Of a stretch of DNA of 6,213 nt, positions 1 through 4,290 are shown in pieces. The position numbers and the translations under genes are program-made. The number at the start of each line of letters is the position of its first letter. The first letter of the stretch is position 1. This DNA comes from Actinomycetota bacterium (GTDB taxonomy: Bacteria; Actinomycetota; Aquicultoria; Subteraquimicrobiales; UBA9087), in NCBI GenBank assembly GCA_003491635.1, contig DNCG01000041.1, forward strand, positions 1 to 6,213, written 5' to 3'. The notes beneath the pieces are model-generated. The model had not been told where the DNA came from, did no database searches, and saw nothing but the letters and a program-made list of their open reading frames with translations.

Positions 1-3000
1 CGTCGGAGGGGAAGTTGATGGTCTTGGAGACGGCGTTGTCGGTATGTTTCTGGAAGGCGGCCTGCGTTCTCACATGCCACTGAGGGGAGATCTCAAAGGC
101 GGTTACAAACACCCTTCGCATGCCTTCTGGAATTCCCTTCAAATCTTCAAGGGAACCTTTCTTTGCTACTTCCATCGCCAGCTCTGGACCGTATAAACCT
201 TGTTCCTTTGCCACCTTTTCAAATAAGGGATTTACCTCCAATAACCTTGTGCCCTCCATGACATTGCGAACGAAGGAGATGGCAAAGAGAGGTTCGATGC
301 CACTGGAGCAACCAGCTATGAGGCTGATGGTTCCGGTGGGGGCAATCGTGGTCAAGCTGGCATTTCGGAGTCTTAAGCCCCCGGGTTTATCGTAAATGCT
401 CCCCTTGAAATTGGGAAAGAGGCCTCGCTTCTCCGCCAGCTTTGCGGAAGTCTCTCTCGCCTTTTCCAAAATTAATTTCATCACCCTTTCGGCGATGTTT
501 AATCCCTCTTTGGAATCGTAGGGTACGCTCAATTTGATGAGGAAATCGGCGAAGCCCATGATTCCAAGCCCTATTTTCCTATTTCCTTTGGTCATTTTCT
601 CGATTTCGGGAAGGGGAAACTCGTTGGCGTCGATGACGTTGTCCAGAAAGTGCACGGCTGTCTCCACCGTTCTTTCCAGCCTCTCCCAGTCCACTTCGCG
701 ATCTTTGACCATCTTTGAGAGGTTGATAGATCCAAGATTGCAATTGTGCGCTATCATCCCTTGGGCGATCAGAGAATGTGTTTCTGGCTCAAATACATCG
801 TAGACGCGGGCTGTTCCATCGGGTACGACGGATCTGACCTTTATACGTCTGGAGATATGGTGTTTTTTAGTCAGGGAGCCTATCCATTCCTCCATTCTTC
901 GTTGCTTGTTGGGATGAAAGGGGAAACCGATAATCTCAGCGAATTTTAGCAGACCATCCGAGGTGATAATTAAATCATGCCAACTTCTGCCATCCTTGTG
1001 CCGATAAGACCATATGCGTGATTTTATGTTAAGACCCAGAAGGAGTAATTGAACCTCCTCTGCCAATTTTTGGGAAGCTGTGGTCAAGGATATACTGGCA
1101 CGACGGGGGTTGACTGACCCCTCGGCAGCAAAAAGTCCTTTTAAGAACTCAATTTGGAGTTCTCGATGTGCCGTAAATACCGAGGCAGGCACACGTTTTT
1201 CTTTGCTCTTTCCAAACTCGAGTCCTGAATCCACTAATAATTGGCGAAGACCAACATTTTGGGAGCCAACCGTAAGAACCCCCGTTTTTGCAATGCTTCC
1301 GTAAGGGAGGCGCCCATTTGCCCTTTCGGACTGTAGCCCCTGACATAGGCTCTGCCAAAAAGGTAAAAGTTCTTCCTTCACTAAAGCATCATCGGGGGCG
1401 AACAGAAGCCCGCTGGATTTATCGGTATGCCAACCATCTCCTACGATCCACCCAAGCATTTGGAAGAAAATCTTCTGCTCAGTCGGAACCTCAGCATCTC
1501 TCTCAGGAATCCCATCCATGATATAGATGTAATCTTCTTGGTTTAGCTGTTCTGCAGGGACCCATCCATGGTGGGTGAGAATTTTATGATCAGGGGTAAC
1601 TCTGAGGCGTTGTCCATTCTTGAGCTCGATGCAAACAACAGGTCTCTCTCCAGTGGGGATAATTTTGGCTGGGCGTAAAGTGAAGCCTTGCTTATTGAGC
1701 AAAAGGTTATCGGTGAAAACTAGAACAGGCTCACCCCTGAGTTGTCGTTCATATACTCGATCGATCCTCTCCCAACCTTTGTTGGTCAAAATTCGAGTTT
1801 CTTCAGCGAAACAAGATTCATAAGGGAGTAAAGGCTGCTCCCCACAATCCAGGGATATAAAGCCATTGGTGATCCAGGTGTATGTTTTTGGCTCAGTGAC
1901 ATCGAAGACCTCTTCCTCTCCTTCTGCCTCAATGGCTTTGATTTCATCGCTCCAATCCTCTTGCTTAAATTTCCTGCTTCTCTCCGTCAACTTATCAGCC
2001 TTACTAGAGACAAAGAAGCCAATTTCTGCGGCAAAAGTTTTTCGACTCGAATTGGAGATTATTAGTTCGTGGTAATCTCCTGATGGGTAGGACCTTCTCT
2101 CTCCCTCCTTCGTTACGTACGAGAATGCCTCCACCTTTGATCGAGCTCGGCGATAGATTTTACCCTTGATGCCAAATGCCAGAAGTAAAATCTGAACATC
2201 CTTGAGTAGCTTATGGGAAGCGGAGGATAGGCGTATTGCTCCTGAGGCATCAATCGTTCCACTGCAAGAAAAGAGAGCGGAAAGAAAAGTCCTGACCACA
2301 TTTGTGGGAGCGCTAAATATTTTAGCGGGCACTCTTCGCTCGCGTGATTTTCCAGAGGTGGCTTGGAAAGCTTTCCAAAGACGACGCATCCCCTTAGGTA
2401 GGTGGATGACTGTGGTTTTACCTCGTGGCCTGATGCAGTAGCTTGTTTCCCAAGCATCGAGCACGTTTATTGTGCGAGAGAGCAACTCCTGTTCTTTCTC
2501 GCCAAAGTAGAAGGCATTGGAGGTGCTGTAGTATCCACTTCCTACAAGTATTCCTAAAAGAAAACCATAATCATTGCTGTATTCCAAAGGGAAAAGAATT
2601 TTTGTTTTTCCCCGAAGTTTCATCGCATCAAAGTCGGCCGGCAATGTTTGCCCATTCGGGAAAGGAAATCCCTTTTGGATAGATATTCGGTCTCCGGGTT
2701 TGAGCTCTTTAAGAGCTACCCATCCCCGGTCAGGGGTGAGCAGTTTGTGGTCTTTGGTTATTTTCAATTCAAATCCACTCTTGGTGCGTACTCGGTAAAC
2801 ACTTTGAATGCCATTGCTTATAAATTTAGTGATTGGGCATAGCCCCTGGGGGGTATAAATTTTTACCCCGGGTTTTAGAGTGCGAGCGGGCAGTAGTCCA
2901 AACTCTGTGGCCACCAAGGTGTCCCCCGTTACGCAAGGGTTAGTGGACTCGATTTTGCCGATGTGTGGTGTGGGATTTTTTCTGTTTATTTCGTCTATGA

Positions 3001-4075
3001 AGATCATGCCGGGGTCGCCCGTGCGCCAGGCCATCGTGGTTATCAGGTCGAAGACGTTTCTGGCCTTGAGTTTTTTGACCTCTTTGCCCGTGCGCGGGTT
3101 TATCAAGGGATATTCTCTACCGTGCTTGACAGCGTCCATGAATTCGTCGGTTACGGCGACGGAGAGGTTGAAATTGGTCAGGAAATCCTCCCTGGTTTTG
3201 GCCGTTATGAACTCCAGGATGTCGGGATGGTCCACATTTAAAATGCCCATATTGGCACCGCGCCTCCGGCCGCCCTGTTTAATGACGTCGGTGGCCACAT
3301 CGAAGACGCGCATGAAGGAGACTGGTCCCGAGGCGATGCCTTTGGTTGATTTCACCATATCGCCCTTTGGTCGAAGCTGAGAAAAGGAAAATCCCGTACC
3401 CCCTCCACTTTGATGAATCAGGCTCATCTGCTTGACCGCTTCAAAGATGCTCTTTAAAGAATCTTCGATCGGGAGCACGAAACAGGCACTTAATTGACCT
3501 AATTCTGTTCCCGCATTCATTAAAGTAGGGGAGTTGGGTAAGAATTCAAGGTTAGCCATCATTTCGTAGAATTCTTTCTCGGTTTTTTGAACGTCCGCCT
3601 TTTTGTCGTAGATGGAGTCGATGGCGGCGATGGCCCTGGCGACGCGGCTGAACATTTGGGTGGGGGTCTCGACGACCTTTCCGTGCTCGTCCTTGATGAG
3701 ATACCTCTTTTCCAGCACTCTGGAGGCGTTAACGGTCAGCTTTAGTTCGTCTTCCACGCCGAAGAATCTCTTGGCCGTCCTTATTTCTGTCCTCTTTTGT
3801 CGGTAGAGAATGAAGGCCTTGGCCGCCCTGGCGTAACCCCTTTTTACGAGGACTTCCTCCGCCAGGTCCTGGACGTTCTCCACACCGGGGGTCTGTCCGG
3901 CGTATCTTTCCTCGAGGAGGGAGACTACTTCTCTGGCAAGTTCATCGGCAACGCCTTTATCCTTCTCCTCGACGACCAGGATCGCCTTGTGGATGGCATT
4001 GGCGATTTTCTCCGGCTCAAATGGAACGATCCGTCCATCTCTTTTTTTGATCTCAGAGATGGTTGAAGAGGCCAT
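1..4075 (-). CDS. nrdJ: Class II (adenosylcobalamin-dependent) ribonucleoside-diphosphate reductase NrdJ precursor with two inteins; 3' end beyond window
   Basis: The enzyme reduces ribonucleotides to deoxyribonucleotides, using AdoCbl to make an active-site thiyl radical without oxygen. I translated the whole minus frame from ATG 4075 to base 2 and found 1358 codons with no stop. Residues 1-95 form an ATP-cone (EIKKRDGRIVPFEPEKI onward), the usual allosteric domain. Reductase motifs follow: LPNSPTLMNAG with SAC (Cys198, redox cysteine), SGGGTGFSFSQLRPKG (223-239) and KQGGRRRGANMG (266-277). After STNP (377-380) intein 1 begins. The extein resumes as CGEQPLLPYES (744-754), is broken again by intein 2, and continues as CNLGSIN (1112 on), NRKIGLGIMGFADF, APTGTIS (1245-1251) and HTDNAVSKTINFP. 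The spliced visible part is 638 residues, so roughly 100-200 C-terminal residues, including any CxxC tail, lie outside. ATG 4075 is secured by a strong ribosome binding site and an in-frame stop at 4100-4102 just upstream. The gene lies 215 bases downstream of hypF and probably has its own promoter. Confidence 0.97.
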   Translation of the reverse strand, partial: MASSTISEIKKRDGRIVPFEPEKIANAIHKAILVVEEKDKGVADELAREVVSLLEERYAGQTPGVENVQDLAEEVLVKRGYARAAKAFILYRQKRTEIRTAKRFFGVEDELKLTVNASRVLEKRYLIKDEHGKVVETPTQMFSRVARAIAAIDSIYDKKADVQKTEKEFYEMMANLEFLPNSPTLMNAGTELGQLSACFVLPIEDSLKSIFEAVKQMSLIHQSGGGTGFSFSQLRPKGDMVKSTKGIASGPVSFMRVFDVATDVIKQGGRRRGANMGILNVDHPDILEFITAKTREDFLTNFNLSVAVTDEFMDAVKHGREYPLINPRTGKEVKKLKARNVFDLITTMAWRTGDPGMIFIDEINRKNPTPHIGKIESTNPCVTGDTLVATEFGLLPARTLKPGVKIYTPQGLCPITKFISNGIQSVYRVRTKSGFELKITKDHKLLTPDRGWVALKELKPGDRISIQKGFPFPNGQTLPADFDAMKLRGKTKILFPLEYSNDYGFLLGILVGSGYYSTSNAFYFGEKEQELLSRTINVLDAWETSYCIRPRGKTTVIHLPKGMRRLWKAFQATSGKSRERRVPAKIFSAPTNVVRTFLSALFSCSGTIDASGAIRLSSASHKLLKDVQILLLAFGIKGKIYRRARSKVEAFSYVTKEGERRSYPSGDYHELIISNSSRKTFAAEIGFFVSSKADKLTERSRKFKQEDWSDEIKAIEAEGEEEVFDVTEPKTYTWITNGFISLDCGEQPLLPYESCFAEETRILTNKGWERIDRVYERQLRGEPVLVFTDNLLLNKQGFTLRPAKIIPTGERPVVCIELKNGQRLRVTPDHKILTHHGWVPAEQLNQEDYIYIMDGIPERDAEVPTEQKIFFQMLGWIVGDGWHTDKSSGLLFAPDDALVKEELLPFWQSLCQGLQSERANGRLPYGSIAKTGVLTVGSQNVGLRQLLVDSGLEFGKSKEKRVPASVFTAHRELQIEFLKGLFAAEGSVNPRRASISLTTASQKLAEEVQLLLLGLNIKSRIWSYRHKDGRSWHDLIITSDGLLKFAEIIGFPFHPNKQRRMEEWIGSLTKKHHISRRIKVRSVVPDGTARVYDVFEPETHSLIAQGMIAHNCNLGSINLSKMVKDREVDWERLERTVETAVHFLDNVIDANEFPLPEIEKMTKGNRKIGLGIMGFADFLIKLSVPYDSKEGLNIAERVMKLILEKARETSAKLAEKRGLFPNFKGSIYDKPGGLRLRNASLTTIAPTGTISLIAGCSSGIEPLFAISFVRNVMEGTRLLEVNPLFEKVAKEQGLYGPELAMEVAKKGSLEDLKGIPEGMRRVFVTAFEISPQWHVRTQAAFQKHTDNAVSKTINFPSD
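743..1813 (-). mobile_element. Intein 2 of NrdJ (357 aa), inserted before the redox Cys of CNLGSIN; intact-looking LAGLIDADG homing endonuclease
   Basis: This second in-frame intein spans precursor residues 755-1111. Block A is CFAEETRILTNKGW, beginning with the nucleophilic Cys1. Block B is RLRVTPDHKILTHHGW with Thr73-x-x-His76. The dodecapeptide endonuclease has block C MLGWIVGDGWHTDK (119-132, acid Asp126), block D EKRVPASVF (205-213) and block E FLKGLFAAEGSVN (223-235, acid Glu231). Both acids needed for metal-dependent DNA cleavage are present. Block F is ARVYDVFEPETHSLIAQG, with Asp and His in place, and block G is MIAHN followed by extein Cys. His356-Asn357 is the canonical pair for Asn cyclisation. 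Removal joins YES to CNLGSIN exactly. All key residues suggest a splicing-competent intein whose endonuclease may still be active. Confidence 0.95.
1814..1846 (-). other. 11-residue extein island CGEQPLLPYES between the two inteins
   Basis: Thirty-three bases encode CGEQPLLPYES, the conserved class II active-site loop. By alignment with Thermotoga maritima NrdJ (Cys322 and Cys333, as I recall the numbering), the first Cys (codon 1844-1846) is the thiyl-radical residue and the Glu two residues later is the catalytic acid. The segment is both the C-extein of intein 1 and the N-extein of intein 2. The next reductase residue, Cys1112 of the precursor, is the redox-disulfide cysteine equivalent to Cys333. 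The 11-residue spacing between the two cysteines matches the family exactly once both inteins are removed. Confidence 0.95.
1847..2935 (-). mobile_element. Intein 1 of NrdJ (363 aa), inserted before the thiyl-radical Cys of NPCGEQ; degenerate LAGLIDADG endonuclease, atypical Leu-Asp C-terminus
   Basis: This is an in-frame self-splicing protein element, precursor residues 381-743. It starts at Cys1 (block A, CVTGDTLVATEFG). Block B is LKITKDHKLLTPDRGW, with Thr60-x-x-His63, the pair that assists the N-terminal acyl shift. The endonuclease region has block C YGFLLGILVGSGYYS (123-137), block D RRVPAKIF (200-207) and block E LFSCSGTID (221-229). The acidic residue expected before the Gly of each LAGLIDADG helix is Ser133 and Ser225, so DNA cleavage is unlikely. 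The C-terminus is EEEVFDVTEPKTYTWITNG followed by FISLD, then extein Cys. Tyr352 replaces the usual block F His, Leu362 the penultimate His, and Asp363 the terminal Asn. Inteins ending in Asp or Gln are known to splice, so activity remains possible. The boundaries are set by exact restoration of STNP-CGEQPLLPYES on removal. Confidence 0.95.
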
Positions 4076-4079
4076 TTCT

Positions 4080-4087
4080 CCTCCTTT
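4080..4087 (-). promoter_or_regulatory. Ribosome binding site of nrdJ
   Basis: AAAGGAGG on the minus strand, four bases before ATG 4075, is a near-perfect complement of the 16S rRNA 3' end. With the in-frame stop at 4100-4102 it fixes the nrdJ start. Confidence 0.9.
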
Positions 4088-4102
4088 GGGTGAACATATC
4101 TA

Positions 4103-4131
4103 AATATACTATAACTATTTGGGTCTTTAAA
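4103..4131 (-). promoter_or_regulatory. Candidate sigma-70/sigma-A promoter of nrdJ
   Basis: On the minus strand, TTTAAA (4126-4131, 4 of 6 to TTGACA) and TATATT (4103-4108, 5 of 6 to TATAAT) are separated by exactly 17 bases. Transcription would begin near 4096, leaving a leader of about 20 bases with the ribosome binding site. This fits nrdJ having its own transcription start in the gap after hypF. The surrounding DNA is AT-rich, so a chance match is possible. Confidence 0.5.
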
Positions 4132-4144
4132 GCATCTTCTTTTT

Positions 4145-4158
4145 CGAACTAAAGTTCA
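4145..4158. promoter_or_regulatory. LexA-like SOS box (GAAC-N4-GTTC) upstream of nrdJ
   Basis: The bases CGAACTAAAGTTCA contain a perfect GAAC-N4-GTTC palindrome at 4146-4157, the core of the LexA/DinR operator of Gram-positive and several related phyla. It lies about 15 bases upstream of the candidate -35 and about 70 bases before the nrdJ start. DNA-damage control of a dNTP-producing enzyme would make biological sense. The flanks match the Bacillus consensus only in part, and the box does not overlap the predicted promoter, so the assignment is tentative. Confidence 0.4.
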
Positions 4159-4197
4159 GGGGGTTTTCGCCGATTCTAGATGGAAAGGTGTACAAGT

Positions 4198-4214
4198 TTG
4201 CGGGAATACCGCAA
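4198..4214. repeat. Intergenic inverted repeat (6-bp stem, 5-base loop) between hypF and nrdJ
   Basis: TTGCGG (4198-4203) and CCGCAA (4209-4214) are perfect inverted arms around GAATA. In a hypF transcript this would form a short hairpin about 77 bases after the stop codon. No T-run follows on either strand, so it is not a canonical intrinsic terminator. It could be a weak RNA structure or a protein-binding palindrome. Confidence 0.4.
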
Positions 4215-4290
4215 GTGCGCCCAGGATAAAAAGGTAGAGGAGAAATGGTTTTTGTGGACACTGATTACTGCGAGTTCGTGGCGACCGGGG

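Noticed and set aside
2113..2457. Minus-strand ORF of 114 codons in another frame (also 1149-1358)
   Set aside because: Both lie inside the inteins, whose own frame is open throughout and shows clear intein motifs; these are out-of-frame shadows.
2850..2869. Inverted repeat GGGGTA / TACCCC with an 8-base loop
   Set aside because: It lies in intein 1 coding sequence (PGVKIYTPQG) and is explained by codon content; no associated regulatory signal.
2880..3380. Plus-strand ORF of 166 codons and similar plus-strand ORFs across the window
   Set aside because: They lie antisense to conserved NrdJ or HypF coding sequence, show no family motifs and lack convincing ribosome binding sites.
3528..3534. 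Single GGGGAGT heptamer in nrdJ, like the hypF repeats
   Set aside because: It is one unit only and encodes the conserved NSPTLMNAG region, so it is a chance match rather than a repeat insertion.
4198..4214. Intrinsic terminator for hypF
   Set aside because: The hairpin stem is only 6 bp and no T-run follows on the minus strand.
4076..4290. Cobalamin riboswitch or paired NrdR boxes upstream of the B12-dependent nrdJ
   Set aside because: I found no B12-box-like sequence and no convincing NrdR palindrome pair in the 215 bases; the gap is also tight for a full cobalamin riboswitch plus promoter.
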